This document shows, in pieces, positions 1-7,693 of a stretch of DNA of 13,621 nucleotides (positions within the stretch are counted from its first letter, which is position 1; each line of letters opens with the position of its first letter). The DNA is from CAIKZY01 sp044374195 (lineage in GTDB: Bacteria > Actinomycetota > Actinomycetes > S36-B12). Below the pieces are notes generated by a model, which was given only the letters and a program-made list of their open reading frames with translations, was not told the DNA's origin and ran no database searches. The stretch spans positions 1 through 13,621 of the forward strand of contig JBILOY010000035.1 of the NCBI GenBank assembly GCA_044374195.1, given 5' to 3'. Both the position numbers and the translations under genes were made by a program.

Positions 1-1342
<1,342 letters not shown>

Positions 1343-1348
1343 GGCACT

Positions 1349-1354
1349 AGCCTT
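1349..1354 (-). promoter_or_regulatory. candidate -10 element of pgi (leaderless arrangement)
   Basis: On the minus strand the hexamer AAGGCT ends 6 nt before the ATG at 1342, which would put the transcription start on the A of the start codon. It departs from the actinobacterial TANNNT consensus at the first base. No convincing -35 box is visible. Support comes mainly from the same spacing at five other genes in the window. Confidence 0.35.
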
Positions 1355-1364
1355 GCACTGGTGC
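1355..1364. promoter_or_regulatory. small inverted repeat in the pgi/gnd divergent spacer
   Basis: GCAC-TG-GTGC forms a short inverted repeat directly upstream of the proposed pgi -10 hexamer. A second pair of arms, GGCAC at 1343-1347 and GTGCC at 1361-1365, overlaps it. The position would suit an operator acting on either divergent gene, but the arms are short and could arise by chance. Confidence 0.2.
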
Positions 1365-1387
1365 CTTCCACGAGGCGCATTGACCGC

Positions 1388-1393
1388 GAGGAG
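1388..1393 (+). promoter_or_regulatory. Shine-Dalgarno site of gnd
   Basis: GAGGAG lies 5 nt before the GTG at 1399 and fixes that codon as the gnd start. This is one of the few clear ribosome binding sites at the head of a transcription unit in this window. Confidence 0.75.
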
Positions 1394-1398
1394 TCCGC

Positions 1399-2427
1399 GT
1401 GAGTTCGTCAGTAACCCTGGGAATGGTCGGCTGCGGCCGCATGGGCGCCAATTTGGTGCGTCGCTCCATGCGCGGGGGGCATCAGGCCTTCGCGTACGAC
1501 CCGGATCCTGCCGCAGTGGCGCCGCTTGTCGCCGAAGGAGCCACGGGAGCGGCCAGTCTCGCGGAACTCGTGGCAGCCATGCCTGCCCCGCGCACCGTGT
1601 GGGTCATGGTGCCTGCCGGTCACATCACCGATTCCGTCGTGAGCGAGCTCATCGGCCTACTCAGTTCGGGCGACACCCTCATCGACGGCGGCAACTCGTA
1701 CTACCGCGATGACATCCGACACTCTGCCCAGGCAGCTCAGAAGGGAATTGACTTCCTCGATATCGGCACCTCCGGCGGAGTGTGGGGACTCGAACGTGGC
1801 TACTGCCTCATGATCGGCGGCAATGATGCTGCTGTGAGTCGACTCTCCCCTTTGTGGGACACCATCGCCCCAGGTTTCGATACGGCCGAGCGCACGCCAG
1901 GTCGCACCGGGGACATCACACCGGAGGAGACCGGTTGGCTGCACTGCGGGCCGAGCGGCGCAGGCCACTTCGTCAAGATGGTTCACAACGGCATCGAGTA
2001 TGGCCTGATGGCCGCATACGCCGAGGGCCTGAACATCCTTAAGCACGCCAACGCTGGCAAGGCATCTCGAGAAGCTGATGCTGAGACCGCCCCGATGAGC
2101 AACCCCGAGTTCTACCAGTACGACATCGACATTCCTGCTGTTGCTGAGCTCTGGCGCCGCGGCAGCGTCGTCGGCTCCTGGTTACTCGATCTCACTGCCG
2201 ACGCACTTCATCAGTCGCCGAGTCTCGAGGAGTTTGGCGGTCGCGTCTCGGATTCCGGCGAAGGACGCTGGACTGCCATTGCCGCAATCGATGAGGGTGT
2301 TCCGGCGCCGGTTCTCACAGCCGCGCTGTACGAGCGGTTCGAGTCACAGGGCAATGGCACGTACGCGGGCAAGGTGCTGAGCGCAATGCGCAAGGCCTTC
2401 GGCGGGCACTCAGAGAAGAAGGCCTAA
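1399..2427 (+). CDS. gnd: 6-phosphogluconate dehydrogenase, decarboxylating, short (NAD-type) form
   Basis: Oxidatively decarboxylates 6-phosphogluconate to ribulose 5-phosphate in the oxidative pentose-phosphate pathway; cytoplasmic. It has 342 residues, matching the short bacterial 6PGDH class rather than the ~470-residue dimeric class. An N-terminal Rossmann motif GCGRMG spans residues 11-16. The second strand ends in Tyr33-Asp34. An acidic residue here usually pairs with the ribose hydroxyls of NAD, whereas NADP enzymes carry Asn-Arg-Thr, so NAD preference is inferred. IDGGNS is at 95-100 and the substrate loop GTSGG at 123-127. The catalytic signature FVKMVHNGIEYG starts at 191 (Lys193, Asn197, Glu200). 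The GTG start is supported by GAGGAG 5 nt upstream. It is divergent from pgi and convergent with mshC. Confidence 0.95.
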   Translation: MSSSVTLGMVGCGRMGANLVRRSMRGGHQAFAYDPDPAAVAPLVAEGATGAASLAELVAAMPAPRTVWVMVPAGHITDSVVSELIGLLSSGDTLIDGGNSYYRDDIRHSAQAAQKGIDFLDIGTSGGVWGLERGYCLMIGGNDAAVSRLSPLWDTIAPGFDTAERTPGRTGDITPEETGWLHCGPSGAGHFVKMVHNGIEYGLMAAYAEGLNILKHANAGKASREADAETAPMSNPEFYQYDIDIPAVAELWRRGSVVGSWLLDLTADALHQSPSLEEFGGRVSDSGEGRWTAIAAIDEGVPAPVLTAALYERFESQGNGTYAGKVLSAMRKAFGGHSEKKA

Positions 2428-2432
2428 AGGGA

Positions 2433-2455
2433 CGCGTGAGCCCAAGTCTCACTCG
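2433..2455. terminator. weak hairpin between convergent gnd and mshC
   Basis: The only structure in the 56-bp space between the gnd and mshC stops is GTGAG, a 7-nt loop, then CTCAC, extendable by two pairs past one mismatch. No T-run follows on either strand. It might help termination in both directions, but the support is thin. Confidence 0.22.
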
Positions 2456-2483
2456 GACTGTAGGAGCTGCAACAAAGCAATAC

Positions 2484-3710
2484 CTATAGACGCACGCCAA
2501 GAAGTGAGTCGCACATGGCCGCCATCTGGGCGGGCGAATCGGCATCAGTGCCAGCACCGCTCAGCGTTTTGACGCTCCAGGCATCCATGACATCAAGCGC
2601 TGCTGCTGTCTGCAGATCATTGGCCAGGTGCTCGCGAATTCGCTCGATGTAGGGGGCCGGACTCTCACCACTTGCGGACGCCACAGCACTGCGCCACAGA
2701 CCAAGACGATCGGTGGCGCCTTGAAGACCGTGCGGTGTCCAGGCCCAGTCGCTGCGGTAGTGGTGGGCGAGCAAGGAAAGTCGAATCGCCATCGGGTCGT
2801 GCCCGTCGTGGCGCAGAACCGACACGAAAACGAGATTGCCACGTGACTTCGACATCTTGTGGCCCTGCCACCCGACCATGCCTGAATGCACATAGTGCTT
2901 GGCGTATGGGTACTCCTCACGGATTACCTGCGCCTCAGATGCACCCATCTCGTGATGCGGGAAGGCGAGATCGCTTCCGCCGCCTTGGACGTCGATCCCC
3001 ATTCCCAGGTAATCCAGGGCAATGGCGGTGCACTCGATGTGCCAACCGGGTCGGCCGTGCCCGAGAGCGGTGTCCCAGGAAGGCTCCTCCGGGCGTGCCG
3101 CCTGCCACAGCAGGCAATCGAGTGGGTGACGTTTGCCGGGGCGGCCCGGATCTCCACCACGTTCAGCAAAGATGCGGATCATTTCCGACTCTTCGAGGTG
3201 CGTAACGGAGCCGAAAGCCGGGTCACTGCCCACTGAGAAGTAGAGATCCTCGTCTACGGCGTAGACAACCCCACGCTCCTGAAGTGACTGCACATAGCCG
3301 GCCACGGAAGGAATTGCTTCGACGGCGCCGATGTAGTGATCTGGAGGCAGGACATTGAGTGCCGACATATCCTCGCGGAACAGGGCTGTCTCTCGCTCCG
3401 CGATCGCCTGCCAGTCCTCACCCAAGGCAACTGCGCGCTCGAGCAGCGGATCGTCGATATCGGTAACGTTCTGCACATAGAGAACGGGGTGGCCTCCATC
3501 TCGCCACACGCGCTGCACCATGTCGAAGGCAACATAGGTCGCTGCGTGGCCCATGTGCGTGGCGTCATACGGCGTAATGCCGCACACGTACATGCGCGCG
3601 GCACCTTGCGGAGAGGTCGGTCGGATGGAGCCCGTTCCCGTATCCATCAACGACAGGGCAGGGGCTAAGCCCGGGATCTTCGCCGGCGCCGGCACGCTCC
3701 ACGACTTCAC
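2484..3710 (-). CDS. mshC: MshC, cysteine:GlcN-Ins ligase (mycothiol synthesis)
   Basis: ATP-dependent ligation of L-cysteine to 1-O-(2-amino-2-deoxy-glucopyranosyl)-myo-inositol, the penultimate mycothiol step; cytoplasmic. The 408 residues match the MshC length, and the fold is that of class I cysteinyl-tRNA synthetase. The N-terminal MKSWSVPAP is typical of MshC rather than CysS, and the protein is shorter than CysS, lacking its C-terminal region. Visible motifs are YVCGITPYD with Zn ligand Cys43, the HIGH-like THMGH at 51-55, NVTDIDDP at 81-88, HIECTA with Cys227, FPHHE with His252, and the KMSKS loop at 285-289. The start is GTG. It is the last gene of the operon, 18 nt after the SCO1664-family stop. 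It has no clear Shine-Dalgarno, but TAGGCT lies 6 nt before the GTG. The identification is secure. Confidence 0.96.
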   Translation of the reverse strand: MKSWSVPAPAKIPGLAPALSLMDTGTGSIRPTSPQGAARMYVCGITPYDATHMGHAATYVAFDMVQRVWRDGGHPVLYVQNVTDIDDPLLERAVALGEDWQAIAERETALFREDMSALNVLPPDHYIGAVEAIPSVAGYVQSLQERGVVYAVDEDLYFSVGSDPAFGSVTHLEESEMIRIFAERGGDPGRPGKRHPLDCLLWQAARPEEPSWDTALGHGRPGWHIECTAIALDYLGMGIDVQGGGSDLAFPHHEMGASEAQVIREEYPYAKHYVHSGMVGWQGHKMSKSRGNLVFVSVLRHDGHDPMAIRLSLLAHHYRSDWAWTPHGLQGATDRLGLWRSAVASASGESPAPYIERIREHLANDLQTAAALDVMDAWSVKTLSGAGTDADSPAQMAAMCDSLLGVRL

Positions 3711-3716
3711 TCGATC

Positions 3717-3722
3717 AGCCTA
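3717..3722 (-). promoter_or_regulatory. candidate internal -10 element of mshC
   Basis: TAGGCT on the minus strand fits TANNNT and ends exactly 6 nt before the mshC GTG. The same hexamer at the same distance precedes the LLM gene that opens the operon. It lies in the 18-nt gap after the SCO1664-family stop. No -35 box is evident. If real, mshC can be transcribed separately as a leaderless mRNA. Confidence 0.45.
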
Positions 3723-3728
3723 GTGCGA

Positions 3729-4535
3729 CTAGAAGACAGGCCACGGGACCGCAGGCCACTGGGCAGAAGGGTGCGGCATGGTTCCGGTCTCGATCAACGA
3801 CCGCAGACGGCTCGCGGTGATCTCGATCTCCTCTGGTGCGAGCCACGGCTCCAAGATGCTGCTCAGCGAGGGCTCGAGCGCACACAAATCAGCGAGGACG
3901 TCGGCGCTGATGGGCTCCCCCGCCCAGCCCCAGAGCACGGTGCGCAGCTTGTCGTCCTCACTGAATGACACTCCGTGATCAATGCACCAGATGCGATCGT
4001 TAGCGTCCACGATCACGTGCCCGCCCTTGCGGTCGGAATTATTGATCAGTGCATCGAATGCAGCTACTCGGTGAAGGTCGTCGCGATCTGCATGAACTAG
4101 GAGCAGCGGGTTACCCTCCTGATCCTCGGCATTCATCACTACGATCCATCCCGGCTGGAGTTCAGCCGGCGGACAGACATCGATCACGTCAGCGCTTTGT
4201 GATTCCTCGATCCAGGCCTGGCACATGCCCGGACCAGCCGGGCCATCCTCGCGCCACACTGTCGGGGGCACGAGTTGCCAACCAAGTGCTTCAGAGAGTG
4301 AGTATGACGCTAGTTCTCGACGCCCAAGAGTCTCATCGGGGAAATCCCACAGAGGCCGTTCACCAGCCACCGGCTTGTACACGCAGCGCATTTGCCGATC
4401 TCCGTCGAGGGGAACAGTGCACAGCAAGGTTGCATTCGAGGCAACGGCCAGACGTCCTTCGACGCTGAGTTCACCCTCGCTCAGCGCAGTCAGCAGCCGC
4501 GCATCGTCGAGCCACTCGGTTACTGGCTCGATCAT
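3729..4535 (-). CDS. SCO1664-family protein, PI3/PI4-kinase-like fold
   Basis: A conserved actinobacterial protein of unknown function, 268 residues, distantly related to phosphatidylinositol 3-/4-kinases. Kinase-like features are visible. VYKP at 52-55 gives a candidate ATP-binding Lys54, followed by WDFPD at 63-67. A catalytic-loop-like segment at 160-173 contains FDALINNSDRKGGH. A metal-binding-like IDHG is at 185-188. The real substrate (lipid, protein or small molecule) is not known. The ATG at 4535 was chosen because it overlaps the DUF3090 stop as ATGA. The frame stays open upstream to 4682, but that extension lies entirely over DUF3090 and reads as Cys/Ser/Ala-rich noise. The next gene downstream is mshC, whose substrate carries inositol. 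The family assignment is firm; the activity is inferred. Confidence 0.9.
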   Translation of the reverse strand: MIEPVTEWLDDARLLTALSEGELSVEGRLAVASNATLLCTVPLDGDRQMRCVYKPVAGERPLWDFPDETLGRRELASYSLSEALGWQLVPPTVWREDGPAGPGMCQAWIEESQSADVIDVCPPAELQPGWIVVMNAEDQEGNPLLLVHADRDDLHRVAAFDALINNSDRKGGHVIVDANDRIWCIDHGVSFSEDDKLRTVLWGWAGEPISADVLADLCALEPSLSSILEPWLAPEEIEITASRLRSLIETGTMPHPSAQWPAVPWPVF

Positions 4536-5098
4536 GCGCGCCGGCGATAGCCATTTGCTCGCGGACATACATGTCCACGCGCATCGAGCGGCTGATTGCA
4601 GAAGGGGCAAGGTGGGCGCCCGGCTGACACCACTGCACGTGAGCGCTCGGCAAAGGACCGTGCCTGAATCGCAGTAATCCAAACCCGAAGAGTGTCCGGA
4701 CCATCGTCGTCATCATCGGCAATCTCGGGAATCTCATCGGATTCCTCATTGATTGCATGAGCCTCGATGACGACATGCGAGGAAGCGTCATCCCAGCCCA
4801 GCGCCATGGCCCCGACTCGAAACTCCTCGACTATCGGGGCATCAAGGGGGCCGGAATCAGCGAGCATGTCGACACCGGCGGGCGGGATCTCGACATCGAC
4901 ATCGCGGGTTTCGACGACCTCATCGAGCAACTGATCAATGCGCTCGGCCAGAACGGAAACCTGCCCCTTCTCAGCCACGATGCTCGTGATGGCATTGCCC
5001 TTGCGTGCCTGCAAGAAGAAGGTGCGCTCACCGGGCATACCAACAGTGCCGGCAACAAACCGCTCGGGGTCGCGGAACTCAAATACCTGGCGACTCAT
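4532..5098 (-). CDS. DUF3090 family protein with C-terminal zinc-ribbon-like motif
   Basis: A conserved actinobacterial protein of unknown function, 188 residues, probably cytoplasmic. It opens with RQVFEFRDPERFVAGTVG, characteristic of the family, and FFLQARKG at 27-34. A strongly acidic stretch at about 117-134 contains a run of five Asp. The C-terminus has Cys164-x2-Cys167 and His176-x-Cys178, a plausible single zinc site. The ATG is preceded by GGGAGG 6 nt upstream (complement of 5105-5110) and overlaps the histidine phosphatase stop as ATGA. Its own stop overlaps the SCO1664-family start in the same way, so translation is likely coupled. The family co-occurs with the SCO1664 and MSMEG_4193-type phosphatase families in many actinobacteria. 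I see no basis for naming an activity. Confidence 0.92.
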   Translation of the reverse strand: MSRQVFEFRDPERFVAGTVGMPGERTFFLQARKGNAITSIVAEKGQVSVLAERIDQLLDEVVETRDVDVEIPPAGVDMLADSGPLDAPIVEEFRVGAMALGWDDASSHVVIEAHAINEESDEIPEIADDDDDGPDTLRVWITAIQARSFAERSRAVVSAGRPPCPFCNQPLDARGHVCPRANGYRRRA

Positions 5099-5781
5099 CC
5101 TTTGCCTCCCCCCACGGCAGCGTCACTGGACTTTGACGCGGCCTTGGCTGGCTTGAGGAGCCGCCCGAGGTCTGCACCGGAGTCATTGCTGCGCACGACA
5201 AAGGGGCGATGCGGGGTGTAATTCACGATGCTGAGCGAAGCCGGATCGACGCGAATGCGCTGGAAGGCGTCAAGGTGCATGCCGAGGGCATCAGCCAGTA
5301 TCGCCTTGATGACATCGCCGTGACTGACCACGACGTACAGGCCGTCGGGGCCCACGGTCTCGTTCCAGTGACGAATCCCTTCGACCGCGCGATGCTGCAT
5401 GTCGCGCATGCTCTCGCCGTCAATACCTGGAAACACGGCTGCACTGGGGTGCGACTGCACGACGGACCACATTGGCTCCTTCGCCAGCTCGCCGAGCGGG
5501 CGCCCTGTCCAGTCGCCGTACTTGCACTCCACGAATCGATCATCGATATCTCGAAGGACCTGGCGACGCTGAAAGGCAGCAATGGCATCGGCCGTAGCAA
5601 CAGTCCGCTCAAGCGGTGAACTCACTATTCGTGGAATGCGCACATCGGAAAGCCGTTCGGCAAGCTCGGCGGCCTGGCGTCGCCCATGCGCATCGAGCTT
5701 CACGCCTGGCGTATGTCCGGCGAGAATGCCGTCAGCATTGGCCTTGGTGCGCCCGTGCCGCACGAGAAGAACTGTGGTCAT
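5095..5781 (-). CDS. histidine phosphatase family protein (MSMEG_4193 type)
   Basis: A histidine-phosphatase/phosphoglycerate-mutase-fold enzyme of 228 residues acting on an unknown phosphate ester. The catalytic RHG is at residues 8-10 with nucleophile His9. Arg59 in SSPLERT, the acid candidate Glu85 in FVECKYGDW, and His154 in VVSHGD complete the phosphate pocket. The C-terminal ~20 residues are Lys/Ala/Ser/Gly-rich and look disordered. It is translationally coupled to uppP upstream and DUF3090 downstream through ATGA overlaps. Its place in an mshC operon makes it a candidate phosphatase for an inositol-phosphate intermediate of mycothiol synthesis, but that is inference. A housekeeping phosphomutase or phosphatase with another substrate is equally possible on sequence alone. 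Confidence 0.93.
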   Translation of the reverse strand: MTTVLLVRHGRTKANADGILAGHTPGVKLDAHGRRQAAELAERLSDVRIPRIVSSPLERTVATADAIAAFQRRQVLRDIDDRFVECKYGDWTGRPLGELAKEPMWSVVQSHPSAAVFPGIDGESMRDMQHRAVEGIRHWNETVGPDGLYVVVSHGDVIKAILADALGMHLDAFQRIRVDPASLSIVNYTPHRPFVVRSNDSGADLGRLLKPAKAASKSSDAAVGGGKG

Positions 5782-6596
5782 GATGTGAGTACCCCGGTAC
5801 CGAGAAGGATCATTACGAGGAGACCAAGCCCCACGCGGTAGATCACGAATGGTGTGAAACTACGCGTACTTACCCAACGCAGCAACCAGGCGATGACAGC
5901 GAAGCCGATGATGAACGCAATGACCGTGGCCATGATCGTCGGGCCCCAGGACACACTCGCATCGCTGCCGATCCTTCGGGCTTCGTAGAAGCCAGACCCG
6001 AGAACCGCAGGGATGGCGAGCAGGAATGAGTATCGGGCCGCGGCCTCACGGGTGTAACCGAGCAGCAAGCCGGTAGAGATGGTTGCGCCTGAGCGAGAAA
6101 CGCCCGGGATGAGCGCCAGTGCCTGGCCGAGACCGAACATGATCCCCTGACCGGCGTTCAGGCTCGCCAGCGACTTCTGCTTTCGGCCTACTCGGTCGGC
6201 GAAACCGAGGATGAGTCCGAAGATGATCAAGGTGAACGCCACCAGCCACAGGTTTCGAGCACCGGTTTCAATCTGATCAGCAAAGATCACACCGAGAATG
6301 ACCACGGGGATGGTGCCGATGATGATGTACCAGCCCATGCGCGCATCGAGATTGCGACGAAGGGAAGGATTCACCAAACTGCGCGCCCATGTGCTGATGA
6401 TGCGCACGAGATCCTTGCGAAAGTACAAGAGCACTGCGAGTTCAGTGCCGATCTGTGTCACTGCGGTGAACGCGGCGCCAGGATCCGGCCAGCCGAACAA
6501 CTGCGAGACGATCAGAATATGAGCACTCGAGGAAACAGGGAGGAACTCGGTCAGGCCCTGGACAACGCCCAGGATGAGAGCCTCGAACCAACCCAT
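5778..6596 (-). CDS. uppP: undecaprenyl-diphosphatase UppP (BacA type)
   Basis: Integral membrane enzyme that dephosphorylates undecaprenyl diphosphate to regenerate the lipid carrier for peptidoglycan and other envelope polymers. Its loss or excess alters bacitracin sensitivity in other bacteria. It has 272 residues, the usual length, with about eight hydrophobic segments. Motif 1, GVVQGLTEFLPVSSSAH, is at residues 10-26 with Glu17. Motif 2, PGVSRSGATIS, is at 164-174 with Arg168. The ATG overlaps the LLM-gene stop by one base (TGATG), and its stop overlaps the phosphatase start as ATGA. All family-defining residues are intact. Confidence 0.96.
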   Translation of the reverse strand: MGWFEALILGVVQGLTEFLPVSSSAHILIVSQLFGWPDPGAAFTAVTQIGTELAVLLYFRKDLVRIISTWARSLVNPSLRRNLDARMGWYIIIGTIPVVILGVIFADQIETGARNLWLVAFTLIIFGLILGFADRVGRKQKSLASLNAGQGIMFGLGQALALIPGVSRSGATISTGLLLGYTREAAARYSFLLAIPAVLGSGFYEARRIGSDASVSWGPTIMATVIAFIIGFAVIAWLLRWVSTRSFTPFVIYRVGLGLLVMILLGTGVLTS

Positions 6597-7645
6597 CAGG
6601 CGGCATCCGGAGTGTCGTCGACGAGATCACCCATCAATCGCACGACCTGCAGACGCTGCTCAAGGGTTTCGGCAACCGGCGAGATGCTGATCGTCGTGAC
6701 GCCTGCGGCCTCGTAGTCGGCAAGTCGCTTCGCGATTCGTGCCGGTGAGCCGAGAAGCGACGTCTGATCGATGAATTCGAACGGGACGGCCATCGCGGCT
6801 TCCTTGTACTTGCCATCGAGGAAGAGCTCTTGCACCTGCTCGGCGGCCTCCTCGAAGCCCATGCGGACCGCGAGCTGGTTGTAGAAATTCTTCTCGCGAC
6901 TTCCCATTCCACCGATGTACATTGCGCTACTTGCACGCAGGGCGTGAGCACACGTCTGCGCATCCTCACCTACCACGACGGGCACGGTTGGCACGACGTC
7001 AAAGCCGTCCATCGTCTTGCCGATCATCGCCCGGCCACGGGCAATGGCTTCGAGTTGCTCACTGGCGTACTCGGGCGAGTAGAAGATCGCGAGCCAGCCG
7101 TCGGCGATCTCACCGCACAGCTCGAGATTCTTCGGCCCGATCGCGGCAAGGTAGATGGGCAGGTGCTCACGCAAAGCCGGGAAGTTGATGGCGAGCGCCT
7201 TGCCCGGGCCATTGGGCAGCGGCAGGGTGAAGAACTCCCCCTCGAAGGTGACCTTCTTGCGCGCAAGGGCCTCACGCACGATCGCGACGTACTCACGTGT
7301 GCGGGCCAGTGGCTTATCGAAGCGCACGCCGTGCCAGCCCTCGGATACCTGTGGGCCGGATACACCGAGTCCGAGACGAAAGCGTCCACCCGAAAGAGCA
7401 TCAAGGGTGGCCGACGTCATGGCGACATTTGCCGGAGTTCGGGCGGGGATTTGGAGTACTGCCGAGCCAAGATCGATATTCGAGGTCTGAGCCCCGATCC
7501 AGGACAAGATCGTGACCGCATCGGAGCCATAAGCTTCCGCCACCCAGACCGTGGAGTAGCCGCAGCGATCGGCCTCAATGGCGAGTGCGATGTTGGAGGC
7601 ATCGTTGCCGGCGCCCCAGTAGCCGAGATTCAGTCCGATTTCCAT
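6596..7645 (-). CDS. LLM-class F420-dependent oxidoreductase (Rv3520c-like)
   Basis: A luciferase-like TIM-barrel flavin/deazaflavin oxidoreductase of 349 residues. The family is thought to use coenzyme F420; the substrate is unknown. Close family landmarks are GLNLGYWG at 4-11, AEAYGSDA at 36-43, GRFRLGLGVSGPQVSEGWHG at 87-106, KPLARTREY at 111-119, DGWLAIFYSP at 182-191 and YIGGMGSREKNF at 243-254. These match the mycobacterial Rv3520c/TIGR03559-type subgroup rather than FMN-dependent alkanal monooxygenases. It opens the six-gene operon ending in mshC. The ATG has no Shine-Dalgarno, but TAGGCT ends 6 nt upstream, consistent with a leaderless transcript. F420 use is inferred from family, not shown directly. 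Confidence 0.93.
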   Translation of the reverse strand: MEIGLNLGYWGAGNDASNIALAIEADRCGYSTVWVAEAYGSDAVTILSWIGAQTSNIDLGSAVLQIPARTPANVAMTSATLDALSGGRFRLGLGVSGPQVSEGWHGVRFDKPLARTREYVAIVREALARKKVTFEGEFFTLPLPNGPGKALAINFPALREHLPIYLAAIGPKNLELCGEIADGWLAIFYSPEYASEQLEAIARGRAMIGKTMDGFDVVPTVPVVVGEDAQTCAHALRASSAMYIGGMGSREKNFYNQLAVRMGFEEAAEQVQELFLDGKYKEAAMAVPFEFIDQTSLLGSPARIAKRLADYEAAGVTTISISPVAETLEQRLQVVRLMGDLVDDTPDAA

Positions 7646-7651
7646 AAGGCG

Positions 7652-7657
7652 AGCCTA
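7652..7657 (-). promoter_or_regulatory. candidate -10 element of the LLM-uppP-mshC operon
   Basis: TAGGCT on the minus strand fits TANNNT and ends 6 nt before the ATG at 7645, placing the transcription start on the start codon. No ribosome binding site and no clear -35 are seen. It faces the aldo/keto reductase promoter within a 48-bp divergent spacer. Confidence 0.5.
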
Positions 7658-7681
7658 TGCCCCCTCACGTCAGGCCACAGG

Positions 7682-7687
7682 TACCGT
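7682..7687 (+). promoter_or_regulatory. candidate -10 element of the aldo/keto reductase gene
   Basis: TACCGT fits TANNNT and ends 6 nt before the ATG at 7694. There is no usable Shine-Dalgarno between them. A leaderless transcript is the simplest reading. The -35 region is not recognisable. Confidence 0.5.
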
Positions 7688-7693
7688 CGTGTC

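Noticed and set aside
2672..3205. A 177-codon plus-strand frame antisense to mshC.
   Set aside because: A shadow of mshC codon usage with no family resemblance and no start signal.
2484..3710. Cysteinyl-tRNA synthetase as an alternative to MshC.
   Set aside because: The length of 408 residues, the MKSWSVPAP start and the lack of the C-terminal tRNA-binding region fit MshC, and the neighbouring families are those that accompany mshC.
4536..4682. A 49-codon N-terminal extension of the SCO1664-family frame.
   Set aside because: It lies entirely within DUF3090, has Cys/Ser/Ala-rich composition unlike the rest, and the ATG at 4535 forms an ATGA overlap like those of its operon neighbours.
6830..7693. 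A long open plus-strand frame that runs into the aldo/keto reductase and would make a 615-residue protein.
   Set aside because: The first 288 codons are antisense to the LLM gene and show no recognisable domain; the canonical AKR N-terminus starts at 7694. Open antisense frames are common in high-GC coding DNA.
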